A stretch of 64,000 nt of DNA from Legionella micdadei (GCF_000953635.1 NZ_LN614830.1:2781001-2845000); one strand, 5' to 3'. Positions 29,476 through 38,992 are shown, counted from the stretch's first letter. Notes: generated by a model not told the origin, from the sequence alone. Made by a program: numbers and translations.

Positions 29476-30424
29476 TATCGTATTCCTGGATGCTAAACCT
29501 TTAATTAACGATGGTCTTAACTTAGACAAACTGCATGAAATAGGACAAGTTTCCCTTTTTGATCAAACCACTACAGACCAACAAATTATTGAACGCTCTC
29601 AAAAGGCAGAGATAATTCTGGTCAATAAAGTGAAATTAAACGATTCCCATTTTGCTCACTTACCCAAATTGCGCTACATCGGTGAAACCGCGACTGGCGT
29701 TGATAATATTGATGTCGTTGCTGCGGCTAAACGAGGCATTGTGGTTACGAATGTTCCTAGCTACGCCACCGACAGTGTCGCCCAACATGTTATTGCTTTA
29801 ATGCTTGCACACACCAACCATATAGAGCTTCATACACAATCTGTTAAAAGAGGCGGCTGGCAGTCTCAGCCTTATTTTTCTTACTGGCTAAACCCCATTA
29901 TTGAGTTAACTGACTTAACTTTAGGATTACTTGGCTTTGGTAGTGTTGCACAAAAAGTTGCTTTGATCGCTACCGCATTGGGTATGCAGGTTATTAGCTA
30001 CAAGCCCTCCGGTTTCCAGAGCTCCTTTGCCCAATCGGTTTCCTTGTCTGAACTTTTACATCGCGCTGACATATTGAGCTTGCACTGTCCTCTTAACGAA
30101 ACAACACAACGAATTATTAATAGTGATACCCTAAGCCAGATGAAGCCAACCAGTATTTTAATCAATACAAGCCGAGGGGGATTAATCGATGAAGCCGATT
30201 TGGCGCAGGCTTTAAAGCACAAACAAATTGCCGCTGCCTACCTTGACGTGCTGAGTCAAGAACCTCCTGCAGCAGATAATCCCTTATTGCAATTCAACAA
30301 CTGCTTTATTACCCCGCATATGGCTTGGGCATCTTTTACTACAAGAAAACGCTTGCTAAAAGCGGTGTGTGAAAATATTATTCATTTTCTTAATCGACAC
30401 CCCATTAATGTCGTGCAAGCTTAA
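29462..30424 (+). CDS. D-2-hydroxyacid dehydrogenase (glycerate/hydroxypyruvate-like)
   Basis: NAD-dependent oxidoreductase, 320 aa, of the HprA/SerA superfamily. The Rossmann loop is GLLGFGSVAQKVA (about 150); catalytic Arg lies in NTSRGGLIDEADL, Glu in LSQEPP and His in ITPHMAWAS. It most resembles glycerate or hydroxypyruvate reductases, but substrate cannot be fixed. Start taken as GTG 29462 (GAGG nine bases upstream, protein begins MKLPNIVFLD); an ATG at 29447 is in frame. It overlaps the CDF 3' end by 14 bp, so it belongs to the same transcript. Confidence 0.9.
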   Translation: MKLPNIVFLDAKPLINDGLNLDKLHEIGQVSLFDQTTTDQQIIERSQKAEIILVNKVKLNDSHFAHLPKLRYIGETATGVDNIDVVAAAKRGIVVTNVPSYATDSVAQHVIALMLAHTNHIELHTQSVKRGGWQSQPYFSYWLNPIIELTDLTLGLLGFGSVAQKVALIATALGMQVISYKPSGFQSSFAQSVSLSELLHRADILSLHCPLNETTQRIINSDTLSQMKPTSILINTSRGGLIDEADLAQALKHKQIAAAYLDVLSQEPPAADNPLLQFNNCFITPHMAWASFTTRKRLLKAVCENIIHFLNRHPINVVQA

Positions 30425-30495
30425 TAAAGAGTAATCGCTCAGTTCCCTATTACTGTTTTATTCGAGGCTGAGCACTTACCATAGAGAGAGCGCCT

Positions 30496-31251
30496 ATGTC
30501 CACGGGTAACTTAAAATTAGTTTTTGCCATAATCACGGTTATAGTCATTTTGCTCGCGGGCTGGTATCCCTTCAAAAAACGGGTTAAAGACGATAAGCAC
30601 CTCGATTTTCCTGTCGGGGAAACCTTAGCAACAGGTGTTTTCTTAGGTGCGGCCCTCCTTCATATGCTTCCCGAAGCGAATGCTTTATTTCTTGAGATGG
30701 GCTACCAATATCCCCTGGCCTATATTATTTCCGGCGCAGTTTTCTTATTCTTTCTATGGTTCGAACACTTAGGAAAAGAAATCTACCACCATGAAAATGC
30801 CGCTCATCCAACCTTTGCTATCCTTGCCTGGAGCATGCTGTCCGTTCATTCAATCATGTTGGGCACAGCATTGGGTTTGAATCATAGCAATTCAATGGTC
30901 ATCATGTTGTTTTTAGCAATTATTACCCATAAATGGGCAGAAAGCTTCGCTATTGCGGTGCAACTGAATAAAAGTACCTTAACGACTTCACAAAGTTTAT
31001 GGTTCTTCCTTAGCTTCAGTTTAATGACACCGCTCGGAATTCTGTTTGGCTGGTATTTCGGCCATGGTGTGGAGACCAATTCACTTTTCGATCCTATTCT
31101 AATCGCTGCCTCGGCGGGCACCTTTCTCTATTTAGGTACGTTACATGGCCTAGAGCGTTGTGTGATGGTTGAACGCTGCTGTAACTTAGGTGATTTTAGT
31201 TTTGTTATCATTGGCTTTGGCCTAATGGCTGCAGTGGCTGCTTATGTCTGA
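30496..31251 (+). CDS. ZIP-family divalent metal transporter
   Basis: Integral membrane protein of 251 aa with about seven or eight hydrophobic segments. ZIP-type metal residues appear in GAALLHMLPEANALF (helix 2), WSMLSVHSIMLGTALGLNHS (helix 4) and THKWAESFAIAVQ (helix 5), the latter being the HxxxE pair that lines the transport path. Zinc or iron uptake is expected. With the CDF efflux gene upstream, the locus holds both an importer and an exporter of divalent metal. GAGAGAGCGCCT precedes the ATG. The 3' end overlaps maf by 8 bp. Confidence 0.9.
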   Translation: MSTGNLKLVFAIITVIVILLAGWYPFKKRVKDDKHLDFPVGETLATGVFLGAALLHMLPEANALFLEMGYQYPLAYIISGAVFLFFLWFEHLGKEIYHHENAAHPTFAILAWSMLSVHSIMLGTALGLNHSNSMVIMLFLAIITHKWAESFAIAVQLNKSTLTTSQSLWFFLSFSLMTPLGILFGWYFGHGVETNSLFDPILIAASAGTFLYLGTLHGLERCVMVERCCNLGDFSFVIIGFGLMAAVAAYV

Positions 31252-31852
31252 GTTTATCAACCAACAACATCCCCTAATCTTAGCTTCGGCATCGAGTGCC
31301 CGCTCTAACCTATTAAGTTCTATAGGCTTACGTTTTGAAGTAATCCCGTCTCATTGCGATGAAGAAAAACTTAAGAAAAATTTTAATTCAAACAATTGGT
31401 TAGATCTGGCATTTCACCTCGCCAACGCCAAAGCGTTGGAGGTGAGTTATCGCTATCCTAACTATTTTGTTATCGCAGCTGATCAGCTCTGTGTCATCGG
31501 TAATCAGTACCTCGACAAACCACTGACTCACGCTAATGCAGTTAATCAACTTCGCTTGCTCAGCGGCAAAACCCACCAGCTGATAGCAACCACGTGCATC
31601 GCCCAGAATGGTAACGTTGTTTGGCAAAATGACGACATTGCCACACTGACAATGCATGGGCTGAGCGATAGTACGATAGAAGGTTATCTACGCTTGGCCA
31701 AACCCTACCACAGTTGCGGTGCCTATCATTATGAAGGAGCAGCAAAATGGTTATTCAAGGAAGTTCAAGGAAGCGACAGCACTATTTTAGGCTTACCCTT
31801 GCTTCCCCTTACTCAAGCACTAGTCGATTTAGAAATCGTTAAGATGCCTTAA
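31244..31852 (+). CDS. Maf/YceF-like nucleotide pyrophosphatase
   Basis: Maf-family nucleoside triphosphate pyrophosphatase, 202 aa, a house-cleaning enzyme for modified nucleotides. The N-terminal motif LASASSARSNLLSSIG is a divergent form of the SPRR motif. The catalytic region reads AADQLCVIGNQYLDKP, where the SDQ/ADQ form is closer to E. coli YceF (m7GTP) than to YhdE (dTTP/UTP, ADT). The C-terminus has DSTILGLPLLPLTQAL. The start codon lies inside the ZIP gene (8-bp overlap), so expression is coupled. Confidence 0.87.
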   Translation: MSEFINQQHPLILASASSARSNLLSSIGLRFEVIPSHCDEEKLKKNFNSNNWLDLAFHLANAKALEVSYRYPNYFVIAADQLCVIGNQYLDKPLTHANAVNQLRLLSGKTHQLIATTCIAQNGNVVWQNDDIATLTMHGLSDSTIEGYLRLAKPYHSCGAYHYEGAAKWLFKEVQGSDSTILGLPLLPLTQALVDLEIVKMP

Positions 31853-31939
31853 ACAAAATATCCCTTCATTCGGGTTATCACAAAATTACCACTCGGTATA
31901 TACTTCTAAAATATGGGATTAAGGAAAAGAAGGTTATCT

Positions 31940-33151
31940 ATGGCAAAAACCACGAAAACAACCAAGCAAGAACCTCATAAAAAAGCCCTTGGTCTAATTA
32001 ATAAACCTGCCCAGGCCACAAAAGAAAAACAAACTTATGAACGAGTTGCTTGTGTCTTCCAGGGCGGAGGGGCTCTAGGCGCTTATCAAGTGGGGGCTTT
32101 TCGCGCCATTCATGAACGGGGCTACCATCCTAATTTTCTTGCAGGGGTTTCTATTGGTGCCATCAACTCCGCCATCATCGCAGGGAATTCCCGTGCCAAA
32201 CAACTCGACAAATTAGAAGAATTTTGGAATATGATCACACCCAGAATCTGGTGTGATGAATTACCAAACCACCTATCGTTTGATCCTATCCATCATTTGC
32301 ATAATCGTATGGGCGCTTTATACTCGTTGTTTTTTGGACTAGATGGCTTTTTCAAGCCTCGCCCCATTCCACCGACAATCTTCTCACACAACACACCAGA
32401 TCAGTTGAGCTATTATGATACCTCGGAGTTACATAGTACTTTGGAGCGATTGATTGATTTTGATCGAATCAATGCAAAAGAGGTGACCCTTTGTCTGGGG
32501 GCAGTGAATGTAGTAACCGGGGATATGGAATTTTTTAATAATCAAAAAATTAAAATCACAACCGAACACGTCATGGCGAGTGGTGCTCTTCCACCCGGGT
32601 TCCCTGCCATCAAAATTGGAGAAGATTATTATTGGGATGGTGGTATTTATGCCAACACACCACTAGTGACTGTTCTCGACGCTTTACCAGAACAAGATAC
32701 CCTTTGTTTTGTTGTGGATTGTTTCAGCCTGAAAGGGCGCTTACCCGAAACCATGGACGAACTTGAAGAACGTCAGAAAGACATCCGGTACGCTAGTCAT
32801 TCTCGTCGGCTGACTAACGTCTATACCAGCCGGCAAAATTTACAAACGGCAATCCAAATCCTAGGCGAGCACCTGACGCCCGAAGCCAAAGCCAACCCAG
32901 AAATTCAACAGTTGCTAACGCTAGGCCACGAAAAACGCTTTAGTGTAGTACATATAATTTATCGCGGTACCCCTTTTACACACTCCTTTAAAGATTATAA
33001 TTTTATTCGCTCAGCAATCGAATATCGTCTCGAAACAGGCTATAAAAACGCCATCGAGGTACTAGACAATCCTGAGTGGGAGAAAAAATCAAACAAAAAA
33101 TTAGCCTGTTCAATTTATGGTGTCCCTCCAGACTATTTTGAACAGCACTAA
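31940..33151 (+). CDS. Patatin-like phospholipase (DUF3734 type)
   Basis: A 403-aa serine hydrolase of the patatin family. After a basic, low-complexity N-terminal 35 residues come the oxyanion motif FQGGGALGAY, the nucleophile elbow GVSIGA and the catalytic Asp in DGGIYANTP. The C-terminal 120 residues (RQKDIRYASHSRRLTNVYTS) match the DUF3734 domain seen in bacterial patatin proteins of unknown substrate. ATG 31940 has GAAGG upstream; an in-frame ATG at 31913 would add nine basic residues. No signal peptide. It is unrelated in architecture to the large patatin protein at 3929-7732. Confidence 0.88.
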   Translation: MAKTTKTTKQEPHKKALGLINKPAQATKEKQTYERVACVFQGGGALGAYQVGAFRAIHERGYHPNFLAGVSIGAINSAIIAGNSRAKQLDKLEEFWNMITPRIWCDELPNHLSFDPIHHLHNRMGALYSLFFGLDGFFKPRPIPPTIFSHNTPDQLSYYDTSELHSTLERLIDFDRINAKEVTLCLGAVNVVTGDMEFFNNQKIKITTEHVMASGALPPGFPAIKIGEDYYWDGGIYANTPLVTVLDALPEQDTLCFVVDCFSLKGRLPETMDELEERQKDIRYASHSRRLTNVYTSRQNLQTAIQILGEHLTPEAKANPEIQQLLTLGHEKRFSVVHIIYRGTPFTHSFKDYNFIRSAIEYRLETGYKNAIEVLDNPEWEKKSNKKLACSIYGVPPDYFEQH

Positions 33152-33212
33152 AAATTCCAATCGTTGGAAAAAGCTTGTATTCTTTAAAAAAAGTTCTTCT
33201 GGAGCACAGCTA

Positions 33213-33584
33213 ATGAAACAACATTCGCCGCAGTTCTTAGCCTTGGTCGCCGCCGCCAAAAAACGAATCAATGAAATAACGCCTCAAATGCTTAAACGCA
33301 AAATTGATAATCACGAACCTCTTACCGTGATTGATGTTCGCGAAGAGAATGAATGGCCCTCGGGGCATATTCCTACCGCGATCCATATGAGTAAAGGAAT
33401 TATTGAACGTGACATCGAAAAAGCAATTCCAGATCCGCATACACCTATTGTTGTTTACTGTAGCGGGGGATTCCGATGCGCACTTGTAGCAGATAGTTTA
33501 CAAAACATGGGATATGATCAAGTTTATTCTTTAGAGACAGGATCAACGGGCTGGGTGAACGCAGGGTATGATTTGGAAAAATAA
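33213..33584 (+). CDS. Rhodanese-domain protein
   Basis: Single-domain sulfurtransferase, 123 aa. It shows VIDVREENEWPSGHIPTAIH and an active-site loop YCSGGFRCA with the persulfide Cys, followed by GGSTGW-like ETGSTGWVNAGY at the end. Substrate is unknown. The frame is open upstream to 33117, inside the patatin gene, but ATG 33213 with GGAG upstream gives a protein of normal length. It lies about 60 bp after the patatin gene on the same strand. Confidence 0.88.
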   Translation: MKQHSPQFLALVAAAKKRINEITPQMLKRKIDNHEPLTVIDVREENEWPSGHIPTAIHMSKGIIERDIEKAIPDPHTPIVVYCSGGFRCALVADSLQNMGYDQVYSLETGSTGWVNAGYDLEK

Positions 33585-33654
33585 AAGCAATAGAACTGTG
33601 GCTGACCTATTACAAGAAAATAAGTTCAATAACGATGAAAATAAGAGCTAGGTT

Positions 33655-34236
33655 TTAGGCATTCCTTACCCTAAACCAATTCAATGCAATCAACGTAGCT
33701 GCATCGACAATTTTCATTTCATCCATTAACTCGTAAACCTTTTTTCGCGGAATGATCTGGGTCAGGATTTCCTCATCCCCTACGCCGTGTATTCCATTTT
33801 CAGGAGCGCCGCCTATTTCAGCATAATAGATATATACTTTTTCGTTTAAAATGCCTGGACTCTTGTAAGCAGCTGCGATCAATTTCACTGAATCCACCTT
33901 AAGTCCTGTCTCTTCGAGGACTTCCATTTTTGCGGTTTCTTCTGGTTTTTTTTGAGAATCAATTGTTCCTGAGACGCATTCAAGAATAAAAGGAGCATCT
34001 TCGTTTGCATTAAAAAAAACACCCGGGCGGAATTCTCGGCACATGACTAGGCTATCAATCATTGGCGCATAGATAAGCACAAGGACTGAATCATGGGTCT
34101 CAACAATTTCGCGTTTCTTAGAGCCAATATGTTCTTTTTTATTATCAAAGCTCGGAATTTCTAGATCATATTTGTAGAGTTGCAAATAACCTTTATAAAT
34201 TGCCTCTTTTGTAATAGTCTTAATTTTTTTGTTCAT
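33655..34236 (-). CDS. Nudix hydrolase with a degenerate Nudix box
   Basis: Protein of 193 aa resembling ADP-ribose/UDP-sugar pyrophosphatases (LVMCREFRPGVFF, then a Nudix-like stretch). The box reads GTIDSQKKPEETAKMEVLEE followed by TGL: the EVLEE core with metal-binding Glu residues is kept, but the first conserved Glu is Lys and the Arg of REV is Met. The enzyme may still work, since EVLEE carries the main metal ligands. ATG 34236 was chosen (MNKKIKTITKEA); the frame opens at 34290. Divergent from the outer-membrane-protein gene. Confidence 0.8.
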   Translation of the reverse strand: MNKKIKTITKEAIYKGYLQLYKYDLEIPSFDNKKEHIGSKKREIVETHDSVLVLIYAPMIDSLVMCREFRPGVFFNANEDAPFILECVSGTIDSQKKPEETAKMEVLEETGLKVDSVKLIAAAYKSPGILNEKVYIYYAEIGGAPENGIHGVGDEEILTQIIPRKKVYELMDEMKIVDAATLIALNWFRVRNA

Positions 34237-34422
34237 TATGTCAGTACACAAGTTCACCTGAATAATAGAGTAGCTGAATTTGAGTAACAAAATAAAGCTA
34301 AGAAATAAGGCAAAGAAAAAAGTAATCTAACATGATTTCCATTGCTTTTAACAATGCTTAAACTCAAATTCTGTATTAGTATAGTAGGCGCCAACGGCGA
34401 ACATTTAACTAAGAGGGATAAC

Positions 34423-35172
34423 ATGACAAAAAAGGGTTTTTCACTGGCGTTACTAAGCCTCTTCTCTTCAATCGTTTTCGGAGGAACTGCAGGAGAGGCG
34501 AAGCCCACACCTTCATGGTCTCCATTAATTGGCTTAAGTGTAGGCCCGCAATGGACTCAAAACGGAAGAACTCAGACACTTAGTTTAACCCCCGAGATTC
34601 AAAAAACTTACACTGTTCGCAGGGCAAACCATTCTGTTGTCGAGGGTGAAATTTTTTTAGGGATACAACACCCGCTATTTAACATCCTGCAAGCGCAAAT
34701 GGGCGTTGCAGCAGCCCTCGTAAGTTATACCAGGCTTTCAGGTGTTATCCTGGATGATGCCAACCCACTCTTCAGTAATCATATTTACCATTATCAATTG
34801 AGGCACTCACAAGTCACGTTAAAGGGCAGATTGCTAGCAGATATGAATTTATTTGTAACACCTTGGATCGGCGGAAGTGCTGGTGTAGGGTTTAATAATG
34901 CAAATGAATTTTCAAACGCCCCCCTTATCCCTGAAGCCTTACCCAATAATAATTTTTATGCTTACACAAAAAATGCATTTACCTACAACATTGAAGTAGG
35001 TCTCCAACGGCAAGTCATGAATAATTGGCAAATTGGGTTTGCATACCAGTTTGCTGACTGGGGTAAAAGCCAATTGGGGCAAGCTGTCGGGCAATCGGTG
35101 GGAAAAAGGGGGCTAGCACTCAATCATCTTTATACAAATGGAATTTTATTTAATATGACTTATATTGCATAA
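34423..35172 (+). CDS. Outer-membrane beta-barrel protein, Legionella-type
   Basis: A 249-aa exported protein. Start at ATG 34423 with AGAGGG upstream gives a clean signal peptide (MTKKGFSLALLSLFSSIVFG, cleavage likely near GEA-KPT). The mature part is rich in alternating polar and aromatic residues (PLIGLSVGPQWTQNG, YNIEVGLQRQVMNNWQIGFA) and ends in an aromatic-containing strand (FNMTYIA), as in small OmpA/OmpW-like barrels. Function unknown. The next exported protein follows after 12 bp, so the two are probably one operon. Confidence 0.75.
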   Translation: MTKKGFSLALLSLFSSIVFGGTAGEAKPTPSWSPLIGLSVGPQWTQNGRTQTLSLTPEIQKTYTVRRANHSVVEGEIFLGIQHPLFNILQAQMGVAAALVSYTRLSGVILDDANPLFSNHIYHYQLRHSQVTLKGRLLADMNLFVTPWIGGSAGVGFNNANEFSNAPLIPEALPNNNFYAYTKNAFTYNIEVGLQRQVMNNWQIGFAYQFADWGKSQLGQAVGQSVGKRGLALNHLYTNGILFNMTYIA

Positions 35173-35184
35173 GGACACCTCATC

Positions 35185-35619
35185 ATGAAAATTGTGTCGC
35201 CTTTAATGAAACTGCTGGCGAGTCTTAGCGTGTTTTTATTGACTAGTCCAGCACAAGCAGGTATCCCTTTATGGGCTTTTATCCCCTTAACAAAAACATC
35301 AATCTCTGTGAAGCGTACAGAAACAGCGAGAATTGAATACTTGGTTGTCAATCAATCCGATGCACCCCACACATTGCTAATGACACCTATCAGGGGGGTC
35401 AGCCAAATCGCTTCGCCCGGATATTGCTTTAGTCCATTTACATTGGGTTCCCAACAATCCTGCGTTCTATCCCTACTCGTTGTTGGTAGTGCACTGGCAG
35501 ATAAAGTTGAAGGAGGACCAATCGTTTGTGAATCAGGTAACCCCCTGCAATGCTACCAACCTAAAGTCGATGACCGTTTGGATATCTCTATTAAAAAAGA
35601 GGATAGGCTTCGCAACTAA
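35185..35619 (+). CDS. Exported protein of unknown function
   Basis: A 144-aa protein with a signal peptide (about residues 1-25, ending SPAQA-GIPL). The mature part starts GIPLWAFIPLTKTSISVKRT and continues as beta-rich sequence (ARIEYLVVNQSDAPHTLL) with four Cys, likely two disulfides. Such a layout recalls a Legionella family of small exported proteins with a single immunoglobulin-like domain, but I cannot name it. It follows the outer-membrane-protein gene by 12 bp. Confidence 0.7.
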   Translation: MKIVSPLMKLLASLSVFLLTSPAQAGIPLWAFIPLTKTSISVKRTETARIEYLVVNQSDAPHTLLMTPIRGVSQIASPGYCFSPFTLGSQQSCVLSLLVVGSALADKVEGGPIVCESGNPLQCYQPKVDDRLDISIKKEDRLRN

Positions 35620-35820
35620 ACTTTATCAAGTAGCTCAGTTCCATCTGAGGAATTTGGCACAAAAGGTTAGATTTGAGCATAGATTGCGAGGAAATATGGC
35701 AAAAAAGGCAGCATAGCTGTCTATATGAGGTTTTTTTGCCACGCCTTCCCCAAACTTTGCCAAATAGGGCTACAGATAGGGCTGATTTATTACCGGTTCT
35801 TAAGGCTAATCCATTACACT

Positions 35821-36465
35821 TTAATTATGCAATTTCGTCCCATAAAGTCGGTCCCCTGCATCACCCAGACCAGGCAAGATATAACCTTTTTGGTCGATGC
35901 TTTCATCAACAGCAGCGGTATAAACAATAACGTCCGGATGTTCCTCATGAAAAGCCGTGATTCCTTCTGGAGCCGCAAGCAAGCATAAAAATTTAATGGA
36001 TTTCGGGTTAGTCTCTTTAACCTCTTTTACAGCAGCAATCGCGCTATTGCCTGTTGCTAGCATGGGATCTACCACGATCACATCACGGTTTTCCATGTTT
36101 TCAGGCAGCTTTGAATAATATTCGATAGCCCCTAATGTCTTGGGATCACGATACAAACCAATATGCCCGACGCGAGCGGAAGGAATTAATTGTAACATGC
36201 CGTCCAAGATGCCGTTACCAGCGCGTAAAATCGACACAAAAACAAGCTTTTTCCCTTTTAAAACAGGCGCTTGCATGGTTGCTAAAGGCGTTTCAATTTC
36301 CTGGTATTCAATCTCGAGATCTCGAGTGAGCTCATAGGCAAGCAGCATACTAATTTCTTGTACTAAAGTGCGAAATTTAACCGTACTCGTTTCTTTTTTT
36401 CGCAAGATGGTTAACTTATGCTGAATGAGAGGATGCTTAATTTCGATTACCTGCTTTTCGTTCAT
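35821..36465 (-). CDS. upp: Uracil phosphoribosyltransferase
   Basis: Converts uracil and PRPP to UMP. 214 aa, standard length. The PRPP-binding signature [14 protein letters not shown] is present, with the uracil-site region [17 protein letters not shown] and the C-terminal [16 protein letters not shown]. It is the third gene of a minus-strand operon with a GTP-cyclohydrolase-II-like and a DUF1688 gene. In yeast and bacterial URC clusters uracil is first turned into UMP by this enzyme before degradation, so here it may serve catabolism as well as salvage. Confidence 0.96.
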   Translation of the reverse strand: MNEKQVIEIKHPLIQHKLTILRKKETSTVKFRTLVQEISMLLAYELTRDLEIEYQEIETPLATMQAPVLKGKKLVFVSILRAGNGILDGMLQLIPSARVGHIGLYRDPKTLGAIEYYSKLPENMENRDVIVVDPMLATGNSAIAAVKEVKETNPKSIKFLCLLAAPEGITAFHEEHPDVIVYTAAVDESIDQKGYILPGLGDAGDRLYGTKLHN

Positions 36466-36489
36466 TTTCAGTCCTTGACCAAACCTAGA

Positions 36490-37728
36490 TTAAAAAATAG
36501 TGCCGTCACTGACAATCTGAATAGGGGGCGTACCTTCCTTTCTTTTTTGTCGAGCAATTCGACGTCCAGCCTCCCATGTACCTCCTTGCAAAATCTTAGC
36601 GAGTGGTAACTCAGACATGCTCATTTTAAGCTGTTGGCGAATTGCATCTGCCAACTCATCTAACACCGCGACAGTCAGAGCACGCCACTCAATAATGATT
36701 TCAGAATCCGGAGCCTGTAGTTGCTGAAAGATTTGCTTATCTTTAACCTCCAATAACCCCATGTCAATAAGCAAACCGCCATTTCGGTATTCGGGTAATC
36801 CAGTAAGTTCATTTAAATCAGTCACCTTCATGCCGAATTGCTCTAATGGTTCAATCAAAGAATAGGTTAACCACTGGGATAATTTGTGGAAAGGAACAAA
36901 TTCAGATCCTGGCTCATCATTTTTTAGCGCGGAATGCACCCACACATCGCCAAGGGGAACACCCTCATAATTTAGACGATCAGGCCAGATTTCAGCAAAA
37001 GCAGTGAGTACTGATTGAAAAATCCGACGGACTGAAATGCTATGATTATCTTGGAAATGTATAATATAAGAGTAAAAATTGCCCAAACGCCCCTCATCAC
37101 CAAAATACTGATTATGTTTTTTAACTACACCGCCGAGTCGATTTAATAATGCAACTCGACCTTCCAAACCTTCAAGTGGGTTTTCTGCATTCACTTGAAA
37201 ACCTTTGATAAATTCCTCCTTGCTAAAAGCGAGTAAGCGTGAAGCATCAACACGTAATGGCTGCCCGATTACAGCACTGAAAATACCGCTTAAATAAAGG
37301 GTTAAGCTCGCGATGGCTAATCCTTCGGAGCGGCTGTAGGCTTGGCCTGTGGTCATTTCGCGATAATGCCAATGTTTACCCGCCCCCGCATCAAGCAAGA
37401 CACTGATAATCACCAACTCGTAGAGAATTTTTCCTTGTTCTTCTTCCGATAAGTGATTAAGGAAAACCTGCATTTTTTGAATGCGGTTAATCCCTCCAAC
37501 TTCAAAATGCCGCCAACGGCTGTGATTAGGAATGATTAAGTTCGGGTATTGGTCGAAAATTACCTTTAGAACATAATCAACTACAGCAGGCATCCTTTCT
37601 TCGGCAAAAGAAAAATACTTAAGCTTATTCTGGCGAGCTATAGCTAACATTCGCTTCGCTTGTTTGCGAATGGTCTGTAAATCACGCAACGATTGCAGTA
37701 ATTTCATTTTGTCACAGTTATTATTCAT
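36490..37728 (-). CDS. DUF1688 protein, URC4-type uracil catabolism
   Basis: A 412-aa protein resembling DUF1688/Urc4, a conserved partner in the URC pathway of uracil degradation whose reaction is not fully settled. Recognisable stretches are HSRWRHFEVGGINR, DAGAGKHWHYREMTTGQAYS and RSEGLAIASL, and EYRNGGLLIDMGLLE towards the end. Start taken at ATG 37728, overlapping the preceding gene by 8 bp; the frame is open to 37848, and ATG 37707 is an alternative. Operon partners on both sides (GTP-cyclohydrolase-II-like and upp) support the assignment. Confidence 0.82.
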   Translation of the reverse strand: MNNNCDKMKLLQSLRDLQTIRKQAKRMLAIARQNKLKYFSFAEERMPAVVDYVLKVIFDQYPNLIIPNHSRWRHFEVGGINRIQKMQVFLNHLSEEEQGKILYELVIISVLLDAGAGKHWHYREMTTGQAYSRSEGLAIASLTLYLSGIFSAVIGQPLRVDASRLLAFSKEEFIKGFQVNAENPLEGLEGRVALLNRLGGVVKKHNQYFGDEGRLGNFYSYIIHFQDNHSISVRRIFQSVLTAFAEIWPDRLNYEGVPLGDVWVHSALKNDEPGSEFVPFHKLSQWLTYSLIEPLEQFGMKVTDLNELTGLPEYRNGGLLIDMGLLEVKDKQIFQQLQAPDSEIIIEWRALTVAVLDELADAIRQQLKMSMSELPLAKILQGGTWEAGRRIARQKRKEGTPPIQIVSDGTIF

Positions 37729-38992
37729 GGAGCCCACGTCCTTTGGGTATAGCCAATTCATTGATGTCAATGATTCGATCGGGAGAATAATAGCCTGCGG
37801 CCCTTTTTGCATCCATTTCCACCTGAGCCTCAGGTGATATAAGTTCATCAGGAATTTTAATTCGCTCTACCACATCTATACCCGCTTTTGTTAAGGCTTC
37901 ATATTTCATGTTGGACATAGAAACAAAGCGGTGAATTTTAGTAATGCCTAGCCATTGTAAAACATCCGTACTCAATTCCTGAAAACGCATATCTTGGATG
38001 CCAGCAACACATTCTGTTCTTTCAAAATACTTTGCTGCAGTGTCCCCGCCTTTCTGTCTTTTTCGCGCGTTGTAGACAAGAAATTTAGTTACTTCCCCTA
38101 ATGCACGTCCTTCTTTGCGATTATAAACAATTAATCCTGCCCCCCCTCGTTGAGCCGATTCAATACACAATTCAATACCATGCACAAGATAAGGGCGACA
38201 AGTGCAAATGTCAGAACCAAAAACATCAGAACCATTACACTCATCATGTATACGGCAAGATAATTCAATTTTTGGATCATGGATCTTAGTCACATCACCA
38301 AAAAAGTAGGCTGTTAAACCACCAATGGGGGGTAAAAATAGATTAAGATCGCTCCTCGTCACCAATTCAGGGAACATGCCTGCGGTGTACTGAAAAAGAA
38401 TGTGCCTTAATTCTGATTCTGAAATTTGAAACCGTTCAGCGATGCCTGGTAAATACCAAACCGGATCAATTGCCGCTTTGGTGACAACTACATCGCCTGA
38501 TTCTTCTATAATTTTTCCGTCAACCTTTAGTCTGCCTTGACGAAGTGCACTATCGATCTCAGGCAAATTAATGTGCGCTTTGGTGACAGCAATGGTTGGC
38601 CTTATGTCATAACCCTCTGCAATTTCATCAGCGAAAACCTCTGCTACCATGTGCCCCCAAGGATCAATGGAAACAATTTTTGTAGGATCAAACCACTGCT
38701 CGTGCGGACCGATAATGACTGGCGGCGTCGTGTCTGTTAAATCAGGTTTATGTTCCGGATCCAAAACACCAGCAGCAACAGCTAATGCCCTGTAGAGTGA
38801 ATAAGAACCGGCATGGGTTCCAATTGCATTACGATGCTTCATATTCGTAAGAGAAGCTATTATTGGCCCCCGCTTTTTTGGATCCCTTGCTCCCCAATGA
38901 ATAGGCAATGGTACTGTCCTATGACCGGAAGGATGGGAAGTTAAAATAATGTGTCCCTTCGATTTACCCTTCATATTACTTGTCGTTGACAT
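37721..38992 (-). CDS. GTP cyclohydrolase II-like protein, URC1-type uracil catabolism
   Basis: A 423-aa protein. Its C-terminal half carries the GTP cyclohydrolase II zinc site in SCRIHDECNGSDVFGSDICT (three Cys: after S, after E, and the C-T-C pair), and NRKEGRALGEVTKFLVYNAR, the ring-opening region. A 200-residue N-terminal extension is typical of the Urc1/DUF1688-linked branch rather than of riboflavin RibA. In the URC pathway it is thought to open the uracil ring at the nucleotide level. AAGGAAATTGCT precedes the ATG. It is the first gene of the three-gene operon and has about 180 bp of AT-rich leader. Confidence 0.85.
   Translation of the reverse strand: MSTTSNMKGKSKGHIILTSHPSGHRTVPLPIHWGARDPKKRGPIIASLTNMKHRNAIGTHAGSYSLYRALAVAAGVLDPEHKPDLTDTTPPVIIGPHEQWFDPTKIVSIDPWGHMVAEVFADEIAEGYDIRPTIAVTKAHINLPEIDSALRQGRLKVDGKIIEESGDVVVTKAAIDPVWYLPGIAERFQISESELRHILFQYTAGMFPELVTRSDLNLFLPPIGGLTAYFFGDVTKIHDPKIELSCRIHDECNGSDVFGSDICTCRPYLVHGIELCIESAQRGGAGLIVYNRKEGRALGEVTKFLVYNARKRQKGGDTAAKYFERTECVAGIQDMRFQELSTDVLQWLGITKIHRFVSMSNMKYEALTKAGIDVVERIKIPDELISPEAQVEMDAKRAAGYYSPDRIIDINELAIPKGRGLHE

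Noticed and set aside
35480-35988. Overlapping plus-strand frames between the exported protein and upp
   Set aside because: They overlap each other and known genes, lack ribosome sites and look like random translations. The gap only holds a weak inverted repeat (GGCAAAAAA near 35698, TTTTTTGCC near 35732).
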